Source: Bordetella petrii
GTDB lineage: Bacteria; Pseudomonadota; Gammaproteobacteria; Burkholderiales; Burkholderiaceae_B
Length of the DNA: 64,000 nt
NCBI GenBank assembly: GCA_017745595.1
Contig: WMBV01000002.1
Coordinates: 186,001-250,000 of the forward strand
Direction: 5' to 3'
The position numbers and the translations under genes are program-made. A model generated the notes under the pieces. The model was not told the origin of the DNA and made no database searches. It saw only the letters and a program-made list of their open reading frames with translations. This document shows, piece after piece, positions 16,219 through 24,774 of the stretch (within the stretch, counting starts at the first letter, position 1; every line of letters starts with the position of its first letter).

Positions 16219-17115
16219 ATGATCTGGAACTTCACCAAAATGCATGGCGCGGGCAACGACTTCGTCGTGCTCGACGGCGTGCGGCAAGCCATCGCCATGA
16301 CGCCCGAGCGCGCCCGCGCCCTGGCCGACCGGCATTTCGGCGTGGGCGCCGACCAGATCCTGCTGGTCGAACCCGCCACCCGCCCCGACGCCGACTTCCG
16401 CTATCGCATCTTCAACGCCGACGGCTCCGAGGTCGAACACTGCGGCAATGGCGCGCGCTGCTTCGTGCGCTTCGTGCACGAGCAGCACCTGTCCGACCGC
16501 AACCCGCTGCGCGCCGAAATCGCCACCGGCATCCTGGTGCTCGACGAAACCGACGACGAACAGGTCACGGTCGACATGGGCGCCACCCGCTACGATCCGG
16601 CCGCACTGCCCTTCGACACCGCCGGCCTGGCCAGCACCGTTCAGGGCGACGACACCCTGTGGCAGCTCGACCTGCCCGATGCGCCCGACGGCCTGCCGCG
16701 CAGCGTGCAGGTATCGGCCGTGGCCATTTCCAACCCGCATGCCGTGCAGCAGGTCGACGACGTCGATACCGCGCCGGTGGCCGCCCTGGGCCCGCTGATC
16801 GAACGCCACCCGCGCTTCCCGCGGCGCGTGAACGCCGGCTTCATGCAGGTGCTCGACCGCCACGCCATCCGGTTGCGCGTGTACGAACGCGGCGCCGGCG
16901 AAACCCTGGCCTGCGGTACCGGCGCCTGCGCCGCGGTGGCGGCCGGCATCCGGCGCGGCCTGCTCGATACGCCCGTCCGCGTGCACACGCGCGGCGGCAC
17001 GCTTACGGTCGACTGGAACGGCGAGCGCCTGCGCATGACCGGCCCGGCGGCTTCTGTTTTCACGGGCCAGGTCGACATCGACAAACTGGTTTTTTCCATG
17101 GCCCTCGGCCGATAG
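16219..17115 (+). CDS. dapF: Diaminopimelate epimerase
   Basis: 298 residues. [20 protein letters not shown] is the family N-terminus, which decides the ATG at 16219 over one six codons earlier. The two catalytic cysteines lie in EHCGNGARC (about residue 77) and ACGTGACA (about residue 234). The enzyme interconverts LL- and meso-diaminopimelate for lysine and peptidoglycan. Followed after 13 bp by a DUF484 gene and then xerC, an order also seen in many proteobacteria, so likely one operon. Confidence 0.97.
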   Translation: MIWNFTKMHGAGNDFVVLDGVRQAIAMTPERARALADRHFGVGADQILLVEPATRPDADFRYRIFNADGSEVEHCGNGARCFVRFVHEQHLSDRNPLRAEIATGILVLDETDDEQVTVDMGATRYDPAALPFDTAGLASTVQGDDTLWQLDLPDAPDGLPRSVQVSAVAISNPHAVQQVDDVDTAPVAALGPLIERHPRFPRRVNAGFMQVLDRHAIRLRVYERGAGETLACGTGACAAVAAGIRRGLLDTPVRVHTRGGTLTVDWNGERLRMTGPAASVFTGQVDIDKLVFSMALGR

Positions 17116-17128
17116 CCTTTACGCCTTC

Positions 17129-17806
17129 ATGACCGATACCGCTTTCACTGCCCAGGACGTCGCGGATTTCCTGCAGAACAACCCCGACTTCCTCGACCAG
17201 CACGCCGACATCTTCGCCACCCTGCAGGTGCCGCATCCGCACGGGGCGCGCGCCATCTCGCTGGGCGAACGGCAAATTCTCACCCTGCGCGAGCGCAACC
17301 GCGAACTCGAATGGCGCCTGAACGAGCTGGCGCACCACGCCGATTCCAACGAGGCCATCGGCGAGCGCGTGTCGCAGTGGTGCTGCCGCCTGCTGGGCGA
17401 AACCGAACCGCAGCACCTGCCCGGCGAAATCGCCCTGGGCCTGGCCGAACAGTTCGACCTGAACCACGTCGCGCTGCGCCTGTGGAACCTGCCCGGCCAA
17501 CCGCCGTCGGGCTACGGCGAGCCCGTGTCGGCCGACGTGCAGGCGTTCGCCGACAGCCTCAAGGCGCCGTATTGCGGCCCCGATACCGAATTCGAAGCGG
17601 CCGCCTGGCTCGACGCCAAGCCGCAGTCGCTGGCCCTGGTGCCGCTGCGGCTCGACCCCGACCAGCCCAGCGTCGGCCTGCTGGTGCTGGGCTCCGACGA
17701 CCCCGAGCGATTCAGTCCCGACATGGGCACCGTGTTCCTCGAGGCCATCGGCCGCCTGGCGTCGGCCACGCTGCGCCGGCTGGCCGCGCCGGCCGCGCAG
17801 CCCTGA
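17129..17806 (+). CDS. DUF484 family protein (GAF-like)
   Basis: 225 residues. The opening TAQDVADFLQNNPDFLDQHADIFATL followed by VPHPHGARAISLGERQI and a short helix rich in Arg/Glu (LRERNRELEWRLNELA) is the DUF484 pattern; the rest is a degenerate GAF-like alpha/beta domain ending FLEAIGRLASATLRRL. The family is nearly always between dapF and xerC in gamma- and betaproteobacteria, with no proven function. No signal peptide or membrane segment, so cytoplasmic. Confidence 0.88.
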   Translation: MTDTAFTAQDVADFLQNNPDFLDQHADIFATLQVPHPHGARAISLGERQILTLRERNRELEWRLNELAHHADSNEAIGERVSQWCCRLLGETEPQHLPGEIALGLAEQFDLNHVALRLWNLPGQPPSGYGEPVSADVQAFADSLKAPYCGPDTEFEAAAWLDAKPQSLALVPLRLDPDQPSVGLLVLGSDDPERFSPDMGTVFLEAIGRLASATLRRLAAPAAQP

Positions 17807-17842
17807 CACCGCCGGGGCCGCCGGCAAGCGGCCCCCAACCCG

Positions 17843-18823
17843 ATGAGCCACGCCGAGTCCCCCCCGCCCGAACCGCTGCCGGCCCCACTGGATGCGTGGC
17901 TGCAGCACCTGCGGGCGCATCGGCGCTACTCGCCGCACACCCTCGACGCCTACCGCCGCGACCTGCGCCAGCTCGCCACGCTGGCGCAGGCCGTGCGCCT
18001 GCCGCTCGAACAACTGTCCCACGGCCACATCCGCCAGTTCGTGGCGCGCCTGCACTCGCAAGGGCTGGGGCCGCGCAGCCTGGCGCGCACGCTGGCGGCC
18101 TGGCGCGGGTTTTATCAGTGGTGGGCACCCGCCGCGGGGCTGCCCGGCAACCCCGTCGCCGGCATACGCGCGCCCAAGGCACCGCGCAGCCTGCCCAAGG
18201 CGCTGTCGGTCGAACAGGCGCAGGCGCTGCTCGACCACGCCATCGGCCGGCTGGCCACCGACCCCGCCGGCCTGCGCGACCGCGCGATGTTCGAACTGCT
18301 CTATTCCAGCGGCCTGCGGCTTGCCGAACTGGTGGGCCTGGACCTGCGCTATGAACGCACGCCCGATTACGAATCGCGCAGCTGGCTGAACCTGGCCGAC
18401 GCGGAAGTGGTGGTGCTGGGCAAGGGCGGCAAGCGCCGCGCGGTGCCGGTGGGCCAGGCCGCGCTGAAGGCCTTGCATCAATGGATCGACGCGCGCCCCC
18501 AGTTGGCCGCCGCCGCGGCCCCCGCCGCCGATGCCGCGGCGCTGTTCGTGGGCGCGCGCGGCCGGCGCATCGCGCCGCGCGTCGTGCAGCTGCAGCTGGC
18601 CAAGCTGGCGCAGGCGGCCGGCCTGCCGGCCCACGTGCATCCGCACGTGCTGCGCCACAGCTTTGCCAGCCACGTGCTGCAGTCCGCCCAAGACCTGCGC
18701 GCCGTGCAGGAATTGCTGGGCCACGCCAACATCTCGACCACGCAGATCTACACCCGGCTCGATTTCCAGCACCTGGCCCAGGCCTACGACCAGGCGCATC
18801 CGCGCGCCGGGCGCAAATCGTAG
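17843..18823 (+). CDS. xerC: Tyrosine recombinase XerC
   Basis: 326 residues. N-terminal SAM-like core-binding domain (LDAWLQHLRAHRRYSPHTLD ... ARTLAAWRGFYQWW) and C-terminal catalytic domain with the full set: Arg in SSGLRLAELVGL, Lys in GKGGKRRAVPV, HVLRHSFASH (His-x-x-Arg), His in LLGHANISTTQ and the nucleophile Tyr in QIYTRLDF. With XerD it resolves chromosome dimers at dif. Clustered with dapF and DUF484 as usual; not linked to a mobile element. Longer than typical XerC (about 300) through extra residues in the catalytic part. Confidence 0.95.
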   Translation: MSHAESPPPEPLPAPLDAWLQHLRAHRRYSPHTLDAYRRDLRQLATLAQAVRLPLEQLSHGHIRQFVARLHSQGLGPRSLARTLAAWRGFYQWWAPAAGLPGNPVAGIRAPKAPRSLPKALSVEQAQALLDHAIGRLATDPAGLRDRAMFELLYSSGLRLAELVGLDLRYERTPDYESRSWLNLADAEVVVLGKGGKRRAVPVGQAALKALHQWIDARPQLAAAAAPAADAAALFVGARGRRIAPRVVQLQLAKLAQAAGLPAHVHPHVLRHSFASHVLQSAQDLRAVQELLGHANISTTQIYTRLDFQHLAQAYDQAHPRAGRKS

Positions 18824-18854
18824 CGGGGCGGCCGGATGGACGGCCCCGGTGGGC

Positions 18855-18947
18855 CCAGGTGTCAGGCTCCGCAGGTGCCTGACACCGTATGGTTGAGACA
18901 CTCGCGGCTCGCAGCGGTGTCAGGCACCTGCGGAGCCTGACACCTGG
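18855..18947. repeat. REPIN-like repeat, copy 3 (perfect 33-bp arms)
   Basis: A variant sequence type: CCAGGTGTCAGGCTCCGCAG... and its exact reverse complement, 33 bp each, around a 27-bp loop. Located between convergent xerC and the TonB-receptor gene. The right arm plus flank (GGCACCTGCGGAGCCTGACA then CCTGGCCGATC) recurs at the end of the 31451 copy. Confidence 0.9.
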
Positions 18948-18967
18948 CCGATCTGGTCGCTCACGCC

Positions 18968-21037
18968 TCAGTACATCACCCGCACGCCCAGCAGCACGCT
19001 GCGGCCGGGCAGCGGCGCCACCTTCGAAATGAACGACGCGTGGTTGTAGGCCAGCTTGTCCAGCAGGTTGGTGCCGCGCACATAGACCTCGTAGGCGGCG
19101 CTGGCCCCCAGTCCGCCGCGGTAGCTGACCACCGCGTTGACCATGTCATAGCCCGGCGTGCTGGATTCGTACGAAGCGATGTCGTTCTGGCGGAACACAT
19201 GGGCGTATTCGACGCCGCCCGACCACTGGCGCCATTCGGCGTCGGCGCGCACGCCCAGCCGCGCGGCCGGAATGCGCGGCAGATTGCCGTCGCCGCCAGT
19301 CAGCTTGCCGCGCACATAATCGCCGAACACCGCCGCCGAGAACACTTTGGTGAACTGGTGGCGCACTTCGCCTTCCAGCCCGGTGAATTCGGCATCGCGC
19401 TGGGTGTACTCGATCAGGCGGAAATCCTCGAACTGATCCAGCGTGTCGGCGTAGATGTAGTTTTTTACGCGGTTGTGGAAGGCGCTCAGGCTGAACGTGG
19501 TGGCGCCGGCATGCTTGCGCAGGGTCAGGTCGATGTTGTGCGACGTTTCCTTGCTCAGGTCGGGGTTGCCGATTTCGTAGGTATTGGTGGCCAGGTGCAC
19601 CCCATCGGCATACAGCTCTTGCGCCGACGGCAGGCGCTGCGAACGCGACAGCGACAGCGCCACGGAATACTGGGGCGCGAAATCCCAGATGGCCGCGGCC
19701 GACAGCGACGTGCCCGACTGGCTCGAGTTCGGCTGGCCGCCCTCGGGCGAAATGCGCTGCCAGTCCTGGCGCGCGCCCAGTTCGAAGCGCCAATCGGCCA
19801 GCCGGTACTCTTCCAGCACGAAGATGCCGGTAGAACGCGTGTCGCTGCGCGGCAGAAAGGCTTCTTCGCCATCGGCGCTGAAATCGCTGTAGGCATTCTG
19901 GATGCCGACCACGCCGCGCCAACCGTATAGCGGCTTGTGCGCGAGCTCCAGGCGCGCGTCGTAGCCGCGGTTCTTGAACGTGGTGCCCACTTCGCCGCCC
20001 TCGATTTCCTGGTGCTGGTAGTCGGTCAGCCCGCCGCGAAAGCGGATCTTTTCAAAGCCGGCGAACGGCTCGGCATATTCGGCGCGCAGGTCGATGCGGT
20101 TGCTGCGCAGCTTGACGTAAGGCGGCGCTTCGTCTTCATGGTCGTGGCCGTGATCGTGCTCCTCGTCGCCGCCGTGGTCGTGGTCGTGGCTGCCGCAGTG
20201 CAGGTGCGTACCGTGCGGATGGCAGCCTTCGTATTCATGGTTATGCCCGGGCAGACCGTACTCGCTTTCCAGATAGGTGTAGGCCACGCCCACGTAGCCG
20301 CGCGGCGTCACCCACGACAGCCCCACCGAGCCCTGCGCGGACTCGCTGTACGACCCCTTCAGTTCGCCGCCGGGCCAGTCGGGCACGTCGTAGTCGTCGG
20401 CGCGGCGCTTCAGGCCTTCGACGCGCACCGCGAATTCGCCCGTGCCCGCCGTAATGCCCACCGTGCCGGCGCGCTCGCCGGTGCCGGTGGCGCCGCGCAC
20501 CTCGGCCTCGGCTTCCACGCCATTTTCGGGCACGGCGGTGGGGATCTTGCGGTCCAGCACATTGACCACCCCGCCGATCGCGCCGCCGCCGTATAGCAGC
20601 GTGGCGGGGCCGCGCAGCACTTCGATGCGCTCGGCCAGCAGCGGCTCGGTGGTCACGGCGTGGTCGGGCGAGATGCTCGAGGCATCCATCAGCTCAGACC
20701 CGTCGGACAGCACCTTCACGCGCGGCGCGGTCTGGCCGCGTATGACCGGGCGGCTGGCGCCGCCGCCGAAGGTGTCCGCGTGAATGCCCGGCAGGCCGTT
20801 CAATGTGTTGCCAAGCGTGTCCTGGCGGCGTTTGACCAGGGCATTGCCGTCGAGTACCAGGGCCGGCAGCGCCATGCTGCCGGCGTCCAGCCCCAGCGGA
20901 TTGGCCGACACGGTAATCGGCGGCAGCGTAGGCGCCTGCCGGGTTGGCGCCGTATCGGCCTGGGTCTGTTGCGCCTGAACGGCGAGTACCGGCGCCAGCG
21001 TAAGCGCCACGGCCAACGGCAAGGGGTTGATAGTCAT
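18968..21037 (-). CDS. znuD: TonB-dependent outer-membrane receptor, probable zinc receptor (ZnuD-like)
   Basis: 689 residues from the ATG at 21037 (a GTG at 21049 is possible). Signal peptide MTINPLPLAVALTLAPVLAVQA, a plug domain (QDTLGNTLNGLPGIHADTFG, GPATLLYGGGAIGGVVNVLD) and a 22-strand-type barrel ending in VRVMY. An extracellular loop near residues 275-305 is packed with histidines (HNHEYEGCHPHGTHLHC, HDHDHGG, HDHGHDHEDE), the hallmark of ZnuD zinc receptors. The control region carries two Zur-box-like sequences, and the znu operon is adjacent. It should import zinc, and perhaps haem in some species, using TonB energy. Confidence 0.85.
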   Translation of the reverse strand: MTINPLPLAVALTLAPVLAVQAQQTQADTAPTRQAPTLPPITVSANPLGLDAGSMALPALVLDGNALVKRRQDTLGNTLNGLPGIHADTFGGGASRPVIRGQTAPRVKVLSDGSELMDASSISPDHAVTTEPLLAERIEVLRGPATLLYGGGAIGGVVNVLDRKIPTAVPENGVEAEAEVRGATGTGERAGTVGITAGTGEFAVRVEGLKRRADDYDVPDWPGGELKGSYSESAQGSVGLSWVTPRGYVGVAYTYLESEYGLPGHNHEYEGCHPHGTHLHCGSHDHDHGGDEEHDHGHDHEDEAPPYVKLRSNRIDLRAEYAEPFAGFEKIRFRGGLTDYQHQEIEGGEVGTTFKNRGYDARLELAHKPLYGWRGVVGIQNAYSDFSADGEEAFLPRSDTRSTGIFVLEEYRLADWRFELGARQDWQRISPEGGQPNSSQSGTSLSAAAIWDFAPQYSVALSLSRSQRLPSAQELYADGVHLATNTYEIGNPDLSKETSHNIDLTLRKHAGATTFSLSAFHNRVKNYIYADTLDQFEDFRLIEYTQRDAEFTGLEGEVRHQFTKVFSAAVFGDYVRGKLTGGDGNLPRIPAARLGVRADAEWRQWSGGVEYAHVFRQNDIASYESSTPGYDMVNAVVSYRGGLGASAAYEVYVRGTNLLDKLAYNHASFISKVAPLPGRSVLLGVRVMY

Positions 21038-21051
21038 TTCCCGTCCCACTA

Positions 21052-21090
21052 ATGTTATATCATTCCAAAAATTAGTGAATGATATAACAT
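21052..21090. promoter_or_regulatory. Paired inverted Zur-box-like sequences upstream of the TonB receptor
   Basis: ATGTTATATCATTC (21052-21065) and its exact reverse complement (21077-21090) are separated by 11 bp. Each half resembles the TGTTATA-x-ATAACA consensus of zinc-uptake regulator sites and the site found before znuC and zur in this window. They cover the promoter region 15-53 bp upstream of the ATG, so repression in zinc-replete cells is expected. Confidence 0.75.
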
Positions 21091-21145
21091 ATCAATATTG
21101 ATCGGGAAGAGGATGCGACCGATGCCGGCAAATGCAGGTCAAATG

Positions 21146-21181
21146 CAGGTGTCTGACACCCTGGCGGGAGTCAGACACCTG
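21146..21181. repeat. REP-like single unit, copy 4
   Basis: One unit only: CAGGTGTCTGAC and GTCAGACACCTG (perfect 12-bp arms) around ACCCTGGCGGGA. It lies between two genes that run in the same direction (NicO-like permease gene ending at 21222 and the TonB receptor promoter), unlike most other copies. Confidence 0.85.
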
Positions 21182-21221
21182 CTTGCCCTGCTTGCCTGCC
21201 CGCCTTGGCCGGCTTGCGCGG

Positions 21222-22259
21222 CTACGCGCCGCCGGCCACCTGCCCGCCCAGCAACAGCAGGCCCAACAGCAATATGCACAGCGCGGCCAGCGCTTCGATG
21301 GCTGCGCGCAGGCGCGCGGCCCAGGCGGTCGACAAGCGGGCGCCGACACGCGTAGCCGCCCCGCCGGCGAGCACCGCCAATACGGCCAAAGCCGCCACCG
21401 TCAGCCCCGTGCCCATGCCCATGGCCAGGGCGGCGGCGACGCCGGCGGCGAAGAAGTCTTGCGACAAGGCGAACACCAGCACGATCAGGGCGCCGCTGCA
21501 CGGCCGCAGGCCCATCGCCAGAATCGCCGCAAGGGCCTTGCGCCATTCCAGCGGACCGGCCACCTGGGCGGCGGCGGGCACGTGCGCATGGCCGCAGCCG
21601 CAATCGGCCAGGCCGTGGCGATGTTCGCGGCCGTGATCATGGCCATGGCCGTGCCCATGCTCATGTTCGTGCTCGCGCACATGGCCCCCGGCGCCTTCGT
21701 GTCCGGAACGGCGGGCGCGGCGCAGCCATGGCCGCAGGGCTTTCTGCCATACCAGCCAGGCTCCCAGCGCCACGATCAGCGCGTACGACGCGGTTTCCAG
21801 CCAGCGGGTGGCCCGGTTCATGGCGGGCGCGGTGGCGCTGAGCAGCCACGCCAGCAACGCCACCAGGCCAATGGCCACCAGCGCCTGCAGCAGCGCCGAC
21901 AGCAGGGCCAGCAGCGCGCCATTGCGCGCGGTCTGGCGATTGGCCAGCACGTAAGAAGCGATGACCGCCTTGCCGTGGCCGGGTCCCAGGGCATGGAACA
22001 CGCCATAGGCGAACGACAGGCCCAGCAGGCCCCAGGCAGCCGTGCCATCGGCCTGCCAGGCCCGCACCGCGCCGGTCAATTGCCGGTAAAAATGGGTCTG
22101 CCAGGCCGATATCTGGCCGAACAGCGCGGCCAGCCAGTCGGGGCCGCCCGACAGGCCGCCGCCGCTTTCGGGCACCCCGAACGGATGGCTGGCCTGTGAC
22201 CAGGCCGCCAGGGGCAGCAGCAACCCGATCAGCACCCCTGCCGCGCGGCCCCCCGTCAT
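21222..22259 (-). CDS. NicO/RcnA-family metal permease, His-rich
   Basis: 345 residues with an N-terminal signal-like segment (MTGGRAAGVLIGLLLPLAAW), about six membrane helices (FAYGVFHALGPGHGKAVIAS, LLALLSALLQALVAIGLVAL, and the last LAALCILLLGLLLLGG) and a central cytoplasmic loop rich in His (REHEHEHGHGHGHDHGREHR, then CGCGHAHV). HALGPGHGK and GLRPCSGALIV are the NicO signatures. Family members move Ni/Co; the location in the zinc operon, directly after a DUF1007 gene with a 4-bp overlap, suggests zinc. The ATG at 22259 is chosen for that overlap. Last gene of the znu operon. Confidence 0.82.
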   Translation of the reverse strand: MTGGRAAGVLIGLLLPLAAWSQASHPFGVPESGGGLSGGPDWLAALFGQISAWQTHFYRQLTGAVRAWQADGTAAWGLLGLSFAYGVFHALGPGHGKAVIASYVLANRQTARNGALLALLSALLQALVAIGLVALLAWLLSATAPAMNRATRWLETASYALIVALGAWLVWQKALRPWLRRARRSGHEGAGGHVREHEHEHGHGHGHDHGREHRHGLADCGCGHAHVPAAAQVAGPLEWRKALAAILAMGLRPCSGALIVLVFALSQDFFAAGVAAALAMGMGTGLTVAALAVLAVLAGGAATRVGARLSTAWAARLRAAIEALAALCILLLGLLLLGGQVAGGA

Positions 22260-22930
22260 CGGCACGCCACCTCGATGCGATGCGTCAACCCTTTGGTGAT
22301 GGCGAACAATTCTTCGGGCAAGGCGTCGGGATCGGCCGGAATGGCCGCCAGCTGCTGCATGGTCTTCCAATCGAGTTCGCGCGGCGGCTGGTAGCGCTGG
22401 GCGCAGCCGGCCGGGGCGTCGGCCAGCGCCACGGCGCCCGGCGCGTCAAAGGCGTAGGCCACGAAATACGTGGGATCGTGGATGTCGACACGCACGCCTC
22501 GCTCGCCGGGCGCCACCGGTTGCGCCAGCGGCAATGTGAACGACAGCGTCAGGCGCTGGTCTTGCGGATTCCAGCTTACGGCGGCGTCGCGCGGCGCGCC
22601 GAACGCCAGGGTCTGGTCGCCCACGGCCACGCGCGTGAAATAGTGCGACACGGGCTCGCCCAGCGCCTCCATCCAGTCGCGCGCCATGCCCTGCAGGGTG
22701 GGCGCGGGCAGGCTGCCGTCCGGGCCTTTTTCCAGGCCCTGGGTGGTATAGGCGCCGAACATTTCATCGAACCGCCAGTCTTGCTGGATGGCGGCAAGGC
22801 GGCCCTGCGCATCGAAGACCATGCGCGCGCGGGCATCGATCCACATGTGCGGATGGGCCCGTGCCACCGGCGCGGCGCAGGCCATGATCATTGCGGCTGC
22901 AAGGCAGCGGAGAGCTGGCGCGCATTCCAT
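22256..22930 (-). CDS. DUF1007 periplasmic protein of the zinc operon
   Basis: 224 residues from ATG 22930. The start of the mature protein, ARAHPHMWIDARARMVFDAQ, and the segment LTLSFTLPLAQPVAPGERGV identify DUF1007, which typically accompanies NicO/RcnA-like permeases. MECAPALRCLAAAMIMACAAPVARA would be its signal peptide. A second ATG at 22891 overlaps the znuA stop as ATGA, but leaves only a 12-residue leader, so I prefer 22930 although it overlaps znuA by 43 bp. The His near the mature N-terminus may bind metal. Function not established; probably a periplasmic partner of the permease. Confidence 0.78.
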   Translation of the reverse strand: MECAPALRCLAAAMIMACAAPVARAHPHMWIDARARMVFDAQGRLAAIQQDWRFDEMFGAYTTQGLEKGPDGSLPAPTLQGMARDWMEALGEPVSHYFTRVAVGDQTLAFGAPRDAAVSWNPQDQRLTLSFTLPLAQPVAPGERGVRVDIHDPTYFVAYAFDAPGAVALADAPAGCAQRYQPPRELDWKTMQQLAAIPADPDALPEELFAITKGLTHRIEVACR

Positions 22931-23886
22931 TCGAACATTCCCAGGTAAGTGGCGGCCGGCTTTCCCGGCGGGGCCAGCGCGTCGGAATAAAGCGTACCAC
23001 CCACCCGCGCGCCGGTTTCGCGCGCCACCTGCCGCACCAGCGCGGGATTGGTGATGTTCTCGACGAACAGCGCCGGCACCTGTTCGCGCCGGACTTGCTC
23101 GATGATGCGGGCCAGCTCGGCGGCCGACGGCTCGGCGTCGGTAGACATGCCCGCCACCGCGATGAAACGCACGCCATAAGCATCGCCAAAGTATCCGAAG
23201 GCGTCGTGCGAGCTCACCACCTGCCGCCACGCCGCCGGAATCGCGGCGAAGGTCTTGCGCAGCCGCGCATCCAGCCTTTCGATGCGCGCGATATACGCCT
23301 GGCCACGCTGGCGATACGCCGCGGCCCGCGCCGGATCGGCGGCGGCCAGGCCCGCGGCGATATTGCGGGCATAGATCGCGCCGTTGGCCAGGCTTTGCCA
23401 GGCATGCGGGTCCAGGTCGCCATGATGGCGGTGGCCCGCGCCGTGGTCATGGTCATGGTCATGGTCGTGGTCGTGGTCGTGGTCGCCATGATCCTGGCCG
23501 GACGCATGCGCCCCGTCGGCCAGCTTGCGCGGCGCGACCCCGTTCGACGCCACCACGGTGCGGCCCTTGAAGCCCGAGGCCCGCACCAGCCCCGGCAACC
23601 ACGTCTCAAAGCCCAGGCCGTTCTCGATCAGCACCGCGGCGCCGGCCAGCTGGCGCGCGGCCTGGGGCGTGGGTTCATAGGCGTGCGCATCGCCGTCGGG
23701 GCCCACCAGGGTGGTCACCGCCACATCGTCGCCGCCGATCTCGCGGGCCATGTCGCCCAGCACCGAAAAGCTGGCCACCACGCGCAGCGGCTCGGCGGCG
23801 GGCACGGGCGCGGACACGCAGGCCGCCCCCAACGTCAACATCATCAGCACGCGGCGGCGCGCCTGCGCGGCGAAAAATCCATGCAT
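22888..23886 (-). CDS. znuA: Zinc ABC transporter periplasmic binding protein ZnuA
   Basis: 332 residues. Signal peptide ends near SAPVPAAEPL; VVASFSVLGDMAREIGGDDV starts the cluster A-I binding-protein fold. Metal ligands of the family are visible in GDAHAYEPTP, DPHAWQSLAN, SSHDAFGYFG and the late FVENITNPAL / GGTLYSDAL region. A charged loop after about residue 125 has HDHDHDHDHDHDH, typical of zinc-specific members. It captures periplasmic Zn(II) for ZnuBC. Starts 12 bp after znuB. The His tract is encoded by an in-frame hexanucleotide tandem repeat. Confidence 0.93.
   Translation of the reverse strand: MHGFFAAQARRRVLMMLTLGAACVSAPVPAAEPLRVVASFSVLGDMAREIGGDDVAVTTLVGPDGDAHAYEPTPQAARQLAGAAVLIENGLGFETWLPGLVRASGFKGRTVVASNGVAPRKLADGAHASGQDHGDHDHDHDHDHDHDHGAGHRHHGDLDPHAWQSLANGAIYARNIAAGLAAADPARAAAYRQRGQAYIARIERLDARLRKTFAAIPAAWRQVVSSHDAFGYFGDAYGVRFIAVAGMSTDAEPSAAELARIIEQVRREQVPALFVENITNPALVRQVARETGARVGGTLYSDALAPPGKPAATYLGMFEWNARQLSAALQPQ
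23443..23485. repeat. Hexanucleotide tandem repeat encoding the ZnuA His-Asp tract
   Basis: About seven near-identical 6-bp repeats, first GTCATG then GTCGTG on the + strand, encode alternating His and Asp in ZnuA. Slippage would change the loop length by two residues without shifting the frame. Confidence 0.75.
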
Positions 23887-23898
23887 GTCGTGCTCCTT

Positions 23899-24774
23899 TC
23901 AGCGATTGCGGGCCCGGCCGTGCGCGGCCAGGCCATGCAGCAGCCCGCCTCGCGGACCGCAGGCGATAGACACCAGATAAATCGCCCCGGCCGCCAGGAT
24001 GATGGCGGGCGAGGCGGGCAAGTTGTAGTGATACGAAACCAGCAGGCCGGCAATGCCGGCGGCCACGCCGAACGCGCCCGCCAGCACGATCTGGCCGGCC
24101 ACCGACGGCAGCCAGAAGCGCACCGCCGCGGCCGGCAGCATCATCATGCCCACCACCATCAGCGTGCCCAGCACTTGGAAGCCGGCCACCAGGTTCATCG
24201 CCACCAGCACCAGGAAGACCATGTGCGCCAGGGTGCCGCCACCGCCGCTGGCGCGCAGGAAGCCGGGGTCCAGGCACTCGGCCGCCAGTAGCCGATACAG
24301 CGCGGCCATGGCCAGCAGCGTGGCGCTGGCCGCGCCGGTAATCAGCAGCAAAGCCGCGTCATCCAGTCCCAGCACCGTGCCGAACAACACATGCAGCAGA
24401 TCCATGTTCGAGCCGCGCACCGATACCAGCAGCACGCCCAGCCCCAGCGATATCAAGTAGAACGCCGCGAAGCTGGCGTCTTCGCGCAGCGGCGTCAGGC
24501 GCGCCACCAGCCCCGCCAGCACGGCCACCGCCAGGCCCGTGGCCAGCCCGCCCAGCAGCATCGCCCCCAGCGACAGGCCCGACACCAGGAAGCCCGCCGC
24601 CACGCCGGGCAGAATGGCATGCGACATGGCATCGCCCATCAGGCTCATGCGGCGCAGCACCAGGAACACGCCCAGCGGCGCGGCGCCCAGCGCGGCCGCC
24701 GAGGTGCCGGCCAGGGCGCGGCGCATAAAGCCGTAATCGGCAAACGGGGCCACCACCCATTCCAACGGGGTCAT
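23899..24774 (-). CDS. znuB: Zinc ABC transporter permease ZnuB
   Basis: 291 residues, eight or more hydrophobic segments. LRRMSLMGDAMSHAILPGVA (about 42-61) is the family signature; LLLISLGLGVLLVSV-type helices and VLGTLMVVGMMMLPAAAVRF follow. It forms the membrane channel for zinc with ZnuC and ZnuA. Its ATG overlaps the znuC stop by 4 bp, showing tight coupling. The short basic C-terminus (AAHGRARNR) is cytoplasmic. Confidence 0.92.
   Translation of the reverse strand: MTPLEWVVAPFADYGFMRRALAGTSAAALGAAPLGVFLVLRRMSLMGDAMSHAILPGVAAGFLVSGLSLGAMLLGGLATGLAVAVLAGLVARLTPLREDASFAAFYLISLGLGVLLVSVRGSNMDLLHVLFGTVLGLDDAALLLITGAASATLLAMAALYRLLAAECLDPGFLRASGGGGTLAHMVFLVLVAMNLVAGFQVLGTLMVVGMMMLPAAAVRFWLPSVAGQIVLAGAFGVAAGIAGLLVSYHYNLPASPAIILAAGAIYLVSIACGPRGGLLHGLAAHGRARNR

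Noticed and set aside
17843-18823. Tyrosine recombinase as a mobile-element integrase
   Set aside because: Sequence motifs and the dapF-DUF484-xerC order show chromosomal XerC.
19040-20596. Plus-strand frames opposite the TonB receptor with Val/Ala-rich hydrophobic runs
   Set aside because: Hydrophobic stretches are antisense to His/Asp codons of the receptor; no start signal.
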